This document shows positions 26,470 through 35,097 of a stretch of 43,551 nt of DNA, one piece after another. Origin of the DNA: Acidimicrobiia bacterium (GTDB lineage: Bacteria > Actinomycetota > Acidimicrobiia > Acidimicrobiales > Poriferisodalaceae); NCBI GenBank assembly GCA_012960315.1, contig DUBN01000004.1:1-43551 (forward strand). The letters are read 5' to 3'. The position numbers were made by a program, and so were the translations under genes. Positions within the stretch are counted from its first letter, which is position 1, and every line of letters starts with the position of its first letter. The notes under the pieces are model-generated. The model was not told where the DNA came from, did not search any database, and was given only the letters and a program-made list of their open reading frames with translations.

Positions 26470-26499
26470 TTGTACAGAATTGGTCAGAAAAGTTGTACA
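26470..26499. repeat. Pair of TTGTACA direct repeats upstream of the Ddn-family gene
   Basis: TTGTACA occurs at 26470-26476 and 26493-26499, 23 bp apart (about two helical turns). Each holds the palindrome TGTACA. The position 31-60 bp upstream of the Ddn-family ATG would suit an operator; no regulator is identified. Confidence 0.45.
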
Positions 26500-26702
26500 C
26501 AAATGTCCTACCTCGTAACTAAGCGGATCCTTTAATCCGTACGGCTGAGAACCAAGCGAGACGGGAGTGCCGTGGGCTTGGCACAAACCTGCGCCTACGG
26601 CAGTTAAAGCGTCGGGCGTTAACAGTTCTATGGTGACTCCTACATTGGACAGTTTCAAAAGGGACGAGGTTGGCAGTCACTGCGCCAATAGTTTGTGTGT
26701 CT

Positions 26703-27047
26703 ATGAAAACACGAGTGGACACAAAGGTGTACTGGTGGTTGGGTCACGTGATCGACCTCGTCCACATGCCATTCGTTATCGCGTTGGTTCTCTGGGGCGC
26801 GGCACGGTTCTCAGGTGAGTTGTACGTGTCAATCGTTGTTGTGGCGGTGGTTCTGCAAATCGGATTGATGGGTTGTCCGTTCATGGCACTGACAGGGCAA
26901 CTGAAACGGCTTCACGACCCCTCGTATGTGAACCACTGGTCATTCACCGTCTGGCTCTACCGTAAACACGGCCCATTGGCTGGCATTGCGGTGTTCATCT
27001 TCTTTGCCGGCATCGGCTTGGCGCTTAGCTCATTCTTCTTCTCTTAG
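26703..27047 (+). CDS. Small membrane protein, DUF2784-like
   Basis: 114-aa hydrophobic protein with three membrane-length segments: WLGHVIDLVHMPFVIALVL, VSIVVVAVVLQIGLMGCPFM and AGIAVFIFFAGIGLALSSF. The pattern of an N-terminal helix with His, a QxxxxGCP(F/L) motif in the second helix, and a polar loop before the last helix resembles DUF2784, though the fit is by eye. The ATG at 26703 is preferred, since the frame upstream is not membrane-like; no clear Shine-Dalgarno is seen. Function unknown. It stands between two intergenic stretches, with no partner gene. Confidence 0.75.
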   Translation: MKTRVDTKVYWWLGHVIDLVHMPFVIALVLWGAARFSGELYVSIVVVAVVLQIGLMGCPFMALTGQLKRLHDPSYVNHWSFTVWLYRKHGPLAGIAVFIFFAGIGLALSSFFFS

Positions 27048-27380
27048 ACCCGTTATGTCGTTGATTTGATCAACGTCGATCCCAACGCGAAATCGAACGC
27101 AAGAGACGCCGGGTCGCGGTGCGAAGTGACAGCCAGCTTGTCCGAGTCGACATGTTGTCGAGTAAGCACGAAGCGATGGCGGTAGTCGCCGTCGCACAAG
27201 AGGTAACGAGCAGAAGAAATGCAGCCTGAAAACGACAAAAGGGCCGCCCTGAAGGGACGGCCGATTTCAGGAAATTAAGTTTGTTACCAGCCGGGCTGCG
27301 CCGTTTGTTCAGGGTGGAGGAAATTAGCTTATGTGCTTCCATAAAGACACCAGAGTGCGTATCGCTCTAGGGTCCACTTC
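27048..27380. other. Intergenic region holding an orphan minus-strand terminator
   Basis: About 330 bp between the small membrane protein and the alpha/beta hydrolase. I see no convincing gene. The minus strand has a short open frame (27342-27070) without family features, and a good terminator at 27231-27263 that no annotated minus-strand gene explains. Confidence 0.5.
27231..27263 (-). terminator. Terminator-like hairpin, minus strand, with no gene before it
   Basis: Minus-strand GGCCG(T)CCC-TTCA-GGGCGGCC with a single bulged T, followed by CTTTTGTCGTTTT. The sequence is close to the terminator at 23224-23254, including the tail. The next gene upstream on this strand is over 900 bp away (28262), behind an opposing gene. 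Confidence 0.7.
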
Positions 27381-28250
27381 GTGACTGCAACCGGATCGAC
27401 TGCGAACACAATTCGAGAACCCGAGATGCTGGCCTCCTCTGGGGGAGGTGAAATAGCGCTCCATAACCTGGGCGGTGAAGGTCCGCCGCTCCTGTTCGTG
27501 CATGCGACCGGCTTTAATGCCCGTACATATGAGCCATTTGTTGAACCGCTGTTAACCCATTTCTCTGTGTGGGGCCCCGACCTACGGGCACATGGATGGA
27601 GCACTCAACCGGCTAATGGCGACTATGAGTGGACGAGCTTGGCGAGTGATCTACTGATGGTTGCGGATCATTTGGGAATTAGTTCAGGAGAGCTTGACTG
27701 CGTTGGCCATTCGATAGGAGCGGCAACCCTTCTACTTGCGGACGCAATTCAGCCTGGCCTGATCCGCCGAATGTATGGATACGAGCCGGTTATGTGGAGG
27801 CCCGGTGAAGCGTTTCAACCAGGAGAGAACCCGTTGATCGCTGGCGCCCGAAAACGACGCGAAGTGTTCGAATCGCGAGCTGAAGTATTCGAGAGATTCG
27901 CGACTCGTCCACCATTTTCACAGTGCAGAGCGGATGCTCTTCACAGCTACATTGCTCATGCGTTTGAGGACCTCGACGACGGAACTGTGCGGCTTCGTTG
28001 CCGAAGAGAGGACGAAGCAGACACCTACGATGGCGAGAGAGTTTCCACTAACGATCGGATCGCCAGATGTGAGGCAAAGGTTGTTTTAGGCAAAGGCATG
28101 GACCAGGGGTTCGGAAATCTTGGCGCGCCAGCAGCAGAAGTACTCGCGAATGTCAGGACCATTAGCTACCCGGACCTAGGTCATTTCGGACCGCTCGAAG
28201 CACCGAACCGACTGGCTTCTGACGCTCTAGATGCTCTCTTGGAGAGTTGA
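27381..28250 (+). CDS. Alpha/beta hydrolase
   Basis: 289-aa alpha/beta-fold hydrolase. The oxyanion-hole segment is LLFVHATGFNARTY, the nucleophile elbow GHSIGAAT (Ser in VGHSIGA), and the catalytic His is in DLGHFGPLEAP. No signal peptide. The start could be the GTG at 27381 or the ATG at 27426, which would drop 15 poorly conserved residues; neither has a strong Shine-Dalgarno. It converges with another alpha/beta hydrolase 11 bp away, to which it is not closely similar. Esterase or epoxide hydrolase activity is possible; no substrate is evident. Confidence 0.88.
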   Translation: MTATGSTANTIREPEMLASSGGGEIALHNLGGEGPPLLFVHATGFNARTYEPFVEPLLTHFSVWGPDLRAHGWSTQPANGDYEWTSLASDLLMVADHLGISSGELDCVGHSIGAATLLLADAIQPGLIRRMYGYEPVMWRPGEAFQPGENPLIAGARKRREVFESRAEVFERFATRPPFSQCRADALHSYIAHAFEDLDDGTVRLRCRREDEADTYDGERVSTNDRIARCEAKVVLGKGMDQGFGNLGAPAAEVLANVRTISYPDLGHFGPLEAPNRLASDALDALLES

Positions 28251-28261
28251 TCGTGGTTGTG

Positions 28262-29020
28262 TCATGTCAGAACGTCACTCAAAAAATTGGTTAACTCAGC
28301 AACAACTAACTCGGGCTGCTCCCTGTGGGCGATGTGGCCGCAGTCAGCTATAAAGCGACCAATTGCATGAGGAACTTTGCTGGTAATACCGTGGATCATT
28401 TCAGCGGTTGCGTACTCGTCGCGATCGCCCTGTAGAACAAGAAGAGGGCACTTGATTTTCGGGAGGTCGGCCCTCATATCGAATTTTGCAAACTCTGCGT
28501 CATGCCAAACGTTGGACCATCGATCGAATGTGGTCGCAGGTTCATTGTGATGGCGGGCCATGCCAGTCAATATTTGGCCTCGCCTTCTTGTTATCTCGCG
28601 AACACCGTTTATACACGCTTGCTCAACGAAGATATGCGCGGCAATTGTTATCACCGCCGTAGCCGGTACATGTCCCAATGCTGCTGCGATCAGGGCGATA
28701 GTACCGCCGTCGCTGTGGCCGACTAGAACGGGTTCTTTGATCGCAAGCAAATCGAGAAGATCGGGAAGCGGATGTTCGGCCTCCCCGTACATGAAATCTT
28801 GGCTGTAGCTAGATGGCCCTGACGAAGAACGGCCATAGCCGCTGCGGTCGTAGACAACTACTGGCAGACCCGTCGAGCTATGAAGTCGATCTGGGATATC
28901 GCTCCATTGGGTGATGCACCCGAGGCCTTCGTGGAGCATTACCAACGTCGGGCCTACCGAAGGATCGCCTATACATCTGACGGCCAATTGTGCTCCGCCG
29001 ACCTCGAAGAATTCGTTCAC
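28262..29020 (-). CDS. Alpha/beta hydrolase
   Basis: 252-aa alpha/beta hydrolase resembling the BphD/MhpC-like group. Seen: MLHEGLGCITQW for the oxyanion hole, YDRSGYGRSS, the nucleophile elbow GHSDGGTI, an acid residue in LQGDRDEY and the catalytic His in DCGHIAHREQPELV. GTG start at 29020. It is divergent from the Nudix gene with a 57-bp gap. Such enzymes often cleave esters or C-C bonds in aromatic degradation, which would suit the nearby Box locus, but this is inference from position only. Confidence 0.9.
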   Translation of the reverse strand: MNEFFEVGGAQLAVRCIGDPSVGPTLVMLHEGLGCITQWSDIPDRLHSSTGLPVVVYDRSGYGRSSSGPSSYSQDFMYGEAEHPLPDLLDLLAIKEPVLVGHSDGGTIALIAAALGHVPATAVITIAAHIFVEQACINGVREITRRRGQILTGMARHHNEPATTFDRWSNVWHDAEFAKFDMRADLPKIKCPLLVLQGDRDEYATAEMIHGITSKVPHAIGRFIADCGHIAHREQPELVVAELTNFLSDVLT

Positions 29021-29077
29021 CAGACCTGTGTAGTCGATTCGTTAATCATTTGCCGTTTCGCGGATACGGTGCTGGTG

Positions 29078-29605
29078 ATGGCGTTCACTCCGATTATAGG
29101 AACTTTGATATATCTCCTGGACCGCAACAGTAAAAGGGTGCTCCTAATTAGGCGCGATGCGCGACCCGCAGATGATCATTACGGAAAGTTCAATGGCCTT
29201 GGCGGGAAGCTCGAACTCGACGAATCCGTTGCGTTCGGCGCTCGACGTGAGGTCCAGGAGGAGGCGGGCGTTGCTATGACTTCTTTGATCCTTAGAGGAA
29301 CTGTGAGCTGGTCAAACTTTGGGCCGAAGCGCGAAGAATGGTTGGGATTTATTTTTCTCTCGGACGAATGGGAAGGTGAGCCATTATCGGCCAACGAGGA
29401 AGGCTCTCTCGTTTGGATCGAATTAAAACGCTTCCTTGACGCCTGCAATCAGAATTCGGCCGTGCGTGCCGCAGCAAATTTGCCGATGTGGGAGGGCGAC
29501 CGCCACTTTGTGCCACTCGTTTTTGATGACGACCCGCGACAATTCCACGGAGCAATGCCCTACGACAACGAACGACCCCTCAATTGGAGTTTCGAGCGCA
29601 TCTAA
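29078..29605 (+). CDS. Nudix hydrolase, MutT-like
   Basis: 175-aa Nudix protein. The Nudix box is seen as GGKLELDES followed by RREVQEEAGV, matching Gx5Ex7REUxEExGU, with metal-binding glutamates in REVQEE. The start of the domain (ATG 29078, IIGTLIYLLDRNSKRVLLI) resembles 8-oxo-dGTP diphosphatases, and FNGLGGKL is typical for that group, so removal of oxidised nucleotides is a fair guess. A longer open frame upstream overlaps the opposing hydrolase gene and has no family match, so I reject it. It converges with boxB, with the two stops five bases apart. Confidence 0.9.
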   Translation: MAFTPIIGTLIYLLDRNSKRVLLIRRDARPADDHYGKFNGLGGKLELDESVAFGARREVQEEAGVAMTSLILRGTVSWSNFGPKREEWLGFIFLSDEWEGEPLSANEEGSLVWIELKRFLDACNQNSAVRAAANLPMWEGDRHFVPLVFDDDPRQFHGAMPYDNERPLNWSFERI

Positions 29606-29609
29606 TGCA

Positions 29610-31028
29610 CTAAAGGCGAACGTATTCGTACTCCACGGGCTGTGTATTGACGCCAGAGGTTGGAGGCGCAATCCAACTAGCCATGCGACCGGGTTCGTAT
29701 ACGGGTTGCATTAACGAGACCACAAACCCTCTATCAGCTTCAGTGGGTAGAAAATCAGGTAGAAGTTCGTTCCACGTTACGTCGGTGATGATTTCACCAT
29801 TAGGGGTCACATAATGTTCTTTGTGTAGCCCCACTTGGCGATGGAATCCCTCGTGAGGAAGCGCTAATTGTGTATCTATTCCGTTGTCATCCAACACGCG
29901 ATTCCAGCGACGCATGCCTTTCGCGCAGTCATCTATGTAGGAACGGCGAAGTTGTTGGTTAACGACGGTTATTGCAGGTCGCTCAACTAGCTCCCAGACG
30001 CCGTCGACGATTTCTGAGATTGTCTCCTGGTGACCGACGAGTATGTGGTCGTCATCGTAGGAGTCCTCCGAGAACCGACCCTTCAAACCCGCCGAGTAGT
30101 AGTTAGCAGCGTTGGTGGATGTTTCAGATCCGAACAGATCTAACGACACGGAGAAGTGAAAGTTGATGTATTTCTGGAGGGTAGGGAGGTCCACAACCCC
30201 ATAAGGCCGTACATCGTCGGTGTTGTATTGGTTCATCACATCGCAGGTGCGTTGAATTACTCGACTAATGCCGGAGGCACCCACGAACATGTGATGCGCT
30301 TCTTCCTTAAGCATAAAATCGCAAGTTCGACTGAGCGGATCGAAGGCGGATTCTTTGAGGGCCCCCAACTGGTACTTTCCGTCGCGATCAGTGAAATAGG
30401 TGAAGAAGAGGAACGACAGCCAGTCGGAGGTTTTCTCATTGAACGCGCCCAGGATGCGGGGATGGTCAGGATCACCGGAGTGCCGCTCAAGTAAAGCGTC
30501 GGCTTCATCTCGCCCATCTCGTCCGAAATGAGCATGGAGAAGGTAAACCATCGCCCAAAGATGTCGACCTTCCTCGACATTGATTTGAAAAAGGTTTCGT
30601 AAGTCGTAGAGAGAGGGTGCTGTGTGTCCTAAATGTCGCTGCTGTTCGACCGACGCTGGTTCGGTATCTCCTTGAACCACTATCAAGCGTCGTAGGTCGG
30701 TGCGAAATTCTCCGGGGACTTCTTGCCAGGCTGGTTGCCCTTTAAGTTCGCCAAAAGTGATTCGTCGATCAGTTTGAGGCTGAGAGAGAAATATCCCCCA
30801 GCGGTAATCAGGAAGTTTGACGTGGGAGAAATGAGCCCAGCCTTGTCGGCCTACGTCCACGGCAGTGCGTAAATAAATTTCCTTGTCCTGAAAACCGACA
30901 GGTCCCATTTCAGCCCACCAATTGGCGAAACGTGGCTGCCAGTTTTCCAGTGCACGTTGCAGGCGCCGGTCACTAGCGAGATCCACGTTGTTGGGGATGC
31001 GTTCTGAATAATTTATTCCGTTAGGCAT
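29610..31028 (-). CDS. boxB: Benzoyl-CoA 2,3-epoxidase, oxygenase subunit BoxB
   Basis: Class I diiron epoxidase that, with reductase BoxA, converts benzoyl-CoA to the 2,3-epoxide in aerobic benzoate breakdown. From the ATG at 31028 it is 472 aa, the usual BoxB length, starting INYSERIPNNVDL as in other BoxB proteins. Diiron ligands can be placed as E123, E153-xx-H156 (VEEGRH), D214 and E243-xx-H246 (KEEAHH). Other hallmarks are FSHVKLPDYRWGIF and HAHFGRDGRDEADALL. It lies 22 bp after boxC. BoxA, its reductase, is not seen in this window. Confidence 0.96.
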   Translation of the reverse strand: MPNGINYSERIPNNVDLASDRRLQRALENWQPRFANWWAEMGPVGFQDKEIYLRTAVDVGRQGWAHFSHVKLPDYRWGIFLSQPQTDRRITFGELKGQPAWQEVPGEFRTDLRRLIVVQGDTEPASVEQQRHLGHTAPSLYDLRNLFQINVEEGRHLWAMVYLLHAHFGRDGRDEADALLERHSGDPDHPRILGAFNEKTSDWLSFLFFTYFTDRDGKYQLGALKESAFDPLSRTCDFMLKEEAHHMFVGASGISRVIQRTCDVMNQYNTDDVRPYGVVDLPTLQKYINFHFSVSLDLFGSETSTNAANYYSAGLKGRFSEDSYDDDHILVGHQETISEIVDGVWELVERPAITVVNQQLRRSYIDDCAKGMRRWNRVLDDNGIDTQLALPHEGFHRQVGLHKEHYVTPNGEIITDVTWNELLPDFLPTEADRGFVVSLMQPVYEPGRMASWIAPPTSGVNTQPVEYEYVRL

Positions 31029-31050
31029 ATGGTGATTTTTCAGCTGTTGG

Positions 31051-32652
31051 TTAGGTCCGATGATTATCGAAGTGAGGGCGAGATCCAGTGCCGTATCGCT
31101 GCAGGGCCCCATTTGGTCCGCTTGCATTCGGCCTAGCGAATATCCAATTTTGCCACGCTGACAGCCTGCCGAAGATTTTCGTAGCGATTGTCTCCGGTCC
31201 ACAAAATCGATGGTTCGTTTCCATTGCGGTAAGGGCGTCAGGGGAGAAGCTGCAACGCTCTTCGACGAAAAGTCTGAGTTCGTCTGCCCAATCCAAATCG
31301 TCCGGTGTGATCGTGACTAAACCCGCCTCCAGGGCCTGTGAGGCGATTAGGTCACGATCTTTGAGTTCGCCGGCTCGGGTGAGGGTCTCTTCGTCACCCC
31401 AAAGTCGAGAGGTGAGCCGGCTTAGGTCGTTAGCCATAGGCATTGCACCGAAGTTGGTTGTGGTGAGCCGGATGACCGCTGAGGGGCGCGGGTCGTCTTC
31501 ATCCTCGAAATAGCCATCAAGCATGTAGGTCCTATCCGCTGCGAGAGCTAGTTCGAACAGAACTCCGACGAAACAAGAACCCGGCTCGATAGCTGCAACC
31601 AGTGTTTTCGATGTCAAATCGAGTCGAGATAAGCATCTTTTCCACAACAGTGCAGTCTCATGCTGCGCGTGGTCCGCGGGGGAGTGAAGCTGGGTATCGT
31701 GCTCAACAACGTCTTCTACCCGCCCCTCAGTTTGAAGTATCAGGGTCCCGATTTGTGGGTAATCAAACCTCAGTCGACAGAGCGCGTCGTCGAATTCGCG
31801 AGCGGTCTGAAGCATCCAAACGTCGTCCTGGTCTGCGCTGATCTTTAATTCCGCGTATTGGTCAAAAAGTTTCAGATCAACCCAGCGGTAAGAAATGCGA
31901 TGATCAGATACTTCAATGTCAAGGGGAGGCAGATCAACCGGAGTTCCTTCGATTCGACTTGTTTCGGCTGCTAGTGAGTGCGCTCTGACGGAGACGGCAT
32001 CAGCAAACTTGCTTGGCTTCGCTAATTCATCTACCAGGCCCCATTCCAAAGCTTCCTCACCCAGAGCGCCTTCAGCTCTGGTGGCGAATACATCGGCTCG
32101 ATCTCGTCGCACATGGCGCTTATCAATGAGTCGAGTCAAACCGCCGGTGCCTGGGAGTACTCCCAGCAACGGAACTTCAGGTAGGGATACTGCTGTTCGC
32201 TTGTCATCAATGAGGAGAATGTGGTCACAAGCGAGAGCCAGTTCGTAGCCACCGCCTGAGCATGCTCCGTTGATGGCAGCGAGAAAACGAATACCGCTGT
32301 GTTGGCTCGCTTCTTCCATTTCGAGTCTGGTCTCGTTGGTGAACTTGCAGAAGTTGATCTTGTGAGAGTGATCTACGACCGCGAGCATTCGGATATTCGC
32401 GCCTGCACAAAATGTTCCGTTGAGCGCACTGGTAATCACCACACATTTTATTGCGGGATTCGCGAATCGGATAAACCGGATTGCGCTTGCCAGCTCGATG
32501 TCCACACCAATGTCGTAACTGTTGAGCTTCAACTCGTACTGCCCGAACGCTGGCGCGTCAGAATCAACCTGTAGCTGAAGTGTCGCTATAGGCCCTTCGA
32601 ATTCGATGTTCCAATGACGGAAACTGTTTGGTGTTTGGTGGAACTCCGTCAT
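31051..32652 (-). CDS. boxC: 2,3-epoxybenzoyl-CoA dihydrolase BoxC
   Basis: Crotonase-superfamily enzyme that opens and cleaves the ring of 2,3-epoxybenzoyl-CoA, releasing formate and 3,4-dehydroadipyl-CoA semialdehyde. The 533-aa length is about twice a simple crotonase, as in known BoxC. Seen: GTFCAGANIRML, AINGACSGGGYELALACD (oxyanion hole) and SLPEVPLLGVLPGTGGLTRL with the expected glutamate, followed by a long C-terminal half with a second degenerate crotonase-like region. Its start overlaps the paaX stop by four bases, and boxB follows after 22 bp, so paaX-boxC-boxB is one operon. Confidence 0.95.
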   Translation of the reverse strand: MTEFHQTPNSFRHWNIEFEGPIATLQLQVDSDAPAFGQYELKLNSYDIGVDIELASAIRFIRFANPAIKCVVITSALNGTFCAGANIRMLAVVDHSHKINFCKFTNETRLEMEEASQHSGIRFLAAINGACSGGGYELALACDHILLIDDKRTAVSLPEVPLLGVLPGTGGLTRLIDKRHVRRDRADVFATRAEGALGEEALEWGLVDELAKPSKFADAVSVRAHSLAAETSRIEGTPVDLPPLDIEVSDHRISYRWVDLKLFDQYAELKISADQDDVWMLQTAREFDDALCRLRFDYPQIGTLILQTEGRVEDVVEHDTQLHSPADHAQHETALLWKRCLSRLDLTSKTLVAAIEPGSCFVGVLFELALAADRTYMLDGYFEDEDDPRPSAVIRLTTTNFGAMPMANDLSRLTSRLWGDEETLTRAGELKDRDLIASQALEAGLVTITPDDLDWADELRLFVEERCSFSPDALTAMETNHRFCGPETIATKIFGRLSAWQNWIFARPNASGPNGALQRYGTGSRPHFDNHRT

Positions 32653-33509
32653 GCAGTTGCCTTCGCCGAAATGTTACTCTCGCACAAAGTGACGAATTCG
32701 CGGTTGGCCGCTGCGGCATTTTCAGTCCACACGTTAAAGAAGTCATCTCGCGCCTGAGTCCGGACTTCGCCCCAGTTCAAATGTTGTCGCGCTAGTCCAG
32801 GGTCACGGTGAGGGAATTGTCTCCACTCGTGCATCACGAGTGTTCGTGCTTTTAGGGGGCCTAGGGCGTCGACCCAGGCGCTGTTGCTCCAACGTCGAGA
32901 AAAGGTTTCGTATGCAGTGGCGAGTTCGGTAAAGCATCCCCAAACCGATCTAACGAGTTGGGCGACGTCAGTCACGGACGCGGGTTGTCCTACGAACATC
33001 TCCACTTGGTGTTGCAGATTTAGTTCGACGAGAGTGGGCATCGTGTCAGCGACTCTGTTTCCCGGAGCTATCCACTGGCCGTCCCTAAGTCCTCCAAAGC
33101 CCAGGAAAGAAAGTCTTCTGCGCAGACGATCGCGTGGCGAGCGCTGATCAGCGGGAAGTGAATAGCTGAGAAGGGTCCATTCATCACCGGGGTTTAACTC
33201 GCTGAAGGAAAGGATCCTCTGTTCCCCGTCACTTAATAGTGCCGTCGCCCGCGCCGTTAGTTGGTAGTGAACTTCTCGGCCGTTCTTGGTGGGATCCAAC
33301 ATGCCTCGTTTAACGAGGCGGCTAAGAGCGGAACGGGTTGCCGCCGGTGAGAACTCGTGTTCGCTCAGCGCCGAGACAAGCCCCGCTGACCGAACTTGAG
33401 TATCGGTGCTGCGTAGAAGCTCATTTCCCAACAGCGTCAACAATAATTCTTGGGGTTGTAGGCGATGCTGAAAAACTCCCACAGCAATAGTGTGCACCAA
33501 ATAGGTCAT
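32649..33509 (-). CDS. PaaX-family transcriptional regulator
   Basis: PaaX-type repressors respond to aryl-CoA esters such as phenylacetyl-CoA. The protein (about 286 aa) has an N-terminal winged helix (SAGLVSALSEHEFSPAATRSALSRLVKRGML), the central PaaX domain (EWTLLSYSLPADQRSPRDRLRRRLSFLGFGGL, also NRVADT) and the C-terminal PaaX domain (LVMHEWRQFPHRDPGL). I chose ATG 33509; a TTG at 33518 and a GTG at 33497 are alternatives. Placed between boxC and the divergent benzoate-CoA ligase gene, it most likely represses both directions until benzoyl-CoA accumulates. That effector is inferred. Confidence 0.92.
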   Translation of the reverse strand: MTYLVHTIAVGVFQHRLQPQELLLTLLGNELLRSTDTQVRSAGLVSALSEHEFSPAATRSALSRLVKRGMLDPTKNGREVHYQLTARATALLSDGEQRILSFSELNPGDEWTLLSYSLPADQRSPRDRLRRRLSFLGFGGLRDGQWIAPGNRVADTMPTLVELNLQHQVEMFVGQPASVTDVAQLVRSVWGCFTELATAYETFSRRWSNSAWVDALGPLKARTLVMHEWRQFPHRDPGLARQHLNWGEVRTQARDDFFNVWTENAAAANREFVTLCESNISAKATA

Positions 33510-33599
33510 CTGACGCAAAAGGGGAGAATTTGCTATCAGGTCGTACCAGCCACAAACACGTGAGAAGCTGCAAGCCGAAGCGAACTAGAGGTGATCTTG
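33510..33599. promoter_or_regulatory. Divergent promoter region between paaX-boxCB and the benzoate-CoA ligase gene
   Basis: This 90-bp gap must carry both promoters and probably the PaaX operator. I find no convincing palindrome or -10/-35 pairs by eye. AGAGGTGATC (33587-33596) matches the anti-Shine-Dalgarno and favours GTG 33600 as the ligase start. Confidence 0.6.
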
Positions 33600-35096
33600 G
33601 TGAAAGGAAATGCAGTACATCGGTTTGTCATCGACCCCGCTCGTAGTGCTCCTGATGCAGTTGCCGTGACTGATGCCTCAAGTGGTCTGACGACGAGCAG
33701 AAATGAGATATTGGAAGGGTCGCAACTAGTTGCACGGGTCTTGGTTTCACGTGGCGTTTTGGCAGAACAACGAATCCTCATGTGCTGCACTGACACGGCT
33801 GCCTTTCTCATGTGGTTTTGGGGTGCGATGTGGATCGGCGCTGTCCCCGTGCCGGTTTCCACAATGCTGACTGAAAAGGACTACAGATTCTTACTTGAAG
33901 ACTCGCGAGCTGTGGGCGCAGTGTTCTCACCGGACTTTCAGAAAATTGTGACATCTGCTGCTGAGAGTCAGCCCTTCCTTCGATGGTCACAAGTTGATAA
34001 CGATTTCGAAGTTGCTTGTGAGGGTGTCGAAACTCCGCAGCCCTATTCCGCTATTGAAGACGACGTGGCTTTTTGGCTGTACACGTCGGGTACTACAGGT
34101 TTTCCGAAGGGAGCAATGCATCGACATGCAGATCTAGGTTTTTGTACCGACGCGTACGCGGCGGCGATCCTCGAAATGAACGCTGCGGACGTGGTGTACT
34201 CAGTAGCGAAGCTGTTCTTCGCGTACGGACTGGGTAACGCCGGGTATTTTCCCGCTGGCACCGGGGCGAGGGTGATTCTGAATCCAGGCCGACCTGTGCC
34301 TGAAGATATCGCTGCGCATGTAACTGCACACCGTCCGTCGCTCTTCTTTGGTGTTCCGACCTCTTTTGGACAGCTATTAAGCTCAGAAATCCCCGATGAC
34401 ACCTTTGAATCAGTCAGGGTCGCTGTGTCCGCTGGCGAACCGTTGCCTGGCGAAATTCACAGGCGATTCAAGGAGCGATTCGGTGTGGAAATCCTTGACG
34501 GGCTAGGCACCACCGAACTGGCCCACATCGCAATATCGAACAGGCCCGGGCAGTCGGTACCTAATTCGAGCGGCACTGTTGTTGCGGGCTATGAGGTTTC
34601 CGTCCGTGACGAAAGGGGAGTCGAAGTGCCAGACGGAGAGTCTGGAACTCTTCACGTAAAAGGGGAATCTGTGATGACCGGCTATTGGAATAGAACCGCT
34701 CAGACTAGACAGGCCCTCATTGGGGAGTTCCTAGCGACGGGAGACACGTACGTCCGAAATCCCGACGGAACATATACCTGTCTTGGACGTACCGACGACA
34801 TGTTGAAGGTGGGCGGTATTTGGGTGAGTCCTGCAGAAGTTGAGTCGTGCATATTGGAACTAGAACAAATTTTGCAGGTGGCGGTGGTCGGTGCAGAAGA
34901 TGAGGAAGGGTTAATTAAACCAAAGGCTTATGTCGTTCCATCTGGCTCCCACGAGAACGTAGATATAGAAGCTGAAGTTCAGGGCCACGTGCGATCGCGT
35001 TTAGCCCCATTCAAATATCCAAGATGGGTTGAAATTGTCGAGGCGCTCCCGCAGACAGCGACCGGAAAAATTAAACGGTATTTGCTCCGCTCGTAG
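33600..35096 (+). CDS. Benzoate-CoA ligase family protein
   Basis: ATP-dependent acyl-CoA synthetase of 498 aa in the benzoate-CoA ligase group. Adenylation motifs are seen: YTSGTTGFPKG (P-loop, about 161-171), YSVAKLFFAYGLGN (a segment typical of benzoate-CoA ligases), DGLGTTELAH, the hinge GRTDDMLKVGGIWVSP, and the catalytic lysine in LPQTATGKIKR near the C-terminus. It should activate benzoate or a close analogue to the CoA ester that BoxB/BoxC then degrade. The GTG at 33600 is preferred for its Shine-Dalgarno; a GTG at 33591 adds three residues. It ends one base before the converging esterase stop. Confidence 0.92.
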   Translation: MKGNAVHRFVIDPARSAPDAVAVTDASSGLTTSRNEILEGSQLVARVLVSRGVLAEQRILMCCTDTAAFLMWFWGAMWIGAVPVPVSTMLTEKDYRFLLEDSRAVGAVFSPDFQKIVTSAAESQPFLRWSQVDNDFEVACEGVETPQPYSAIEDDVAFWLYTSGTTGFPKGAMHRHADLGFCTDAYAAAILEMNAADVVYSVAKLFFAYGLGNAGYFPAGTGARVILNPGRPVPEDIAAHVTAHRPSLFFGVPTSFGQLLSSEIPDDTFESVRVAVSAGEPLPGEIHRRFKERFGVEILDGLGTTELAHIAISNRPGQSVPNSSGTVVAGYEVSVRDERGVEVPDGESGTLHVKGESVMTGYWNRTAQTRQALIGEFLATGDTYVRNPDGTYTCLGRTDDMLKVGGIWVSPAEVESCILELEQILQVAVVGAEDEEGLIKPKAYVVPSGSHENVDIEAEVQGHVRSRLAPFKYPRWVEIVEALPQTATGKIKRYLLRS

Positions 35097-35097
35097 C

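Noticed and set aside
26449-26722. Minus-strand frames that look partly protein-like upstream of the Ddn-family gene
   Set aside because: Two short frames without a start signal, family match or coupling; they overlap the TTGTACA repeats and a plus-strand gene start.
28880-29077. N-terminal extension of the Nudix gene
   Set aside because: The 66 additional residues are the mirror of the opposing hydrolase gene and have no Nudix-family match; ATG 29078 fits the domain start.
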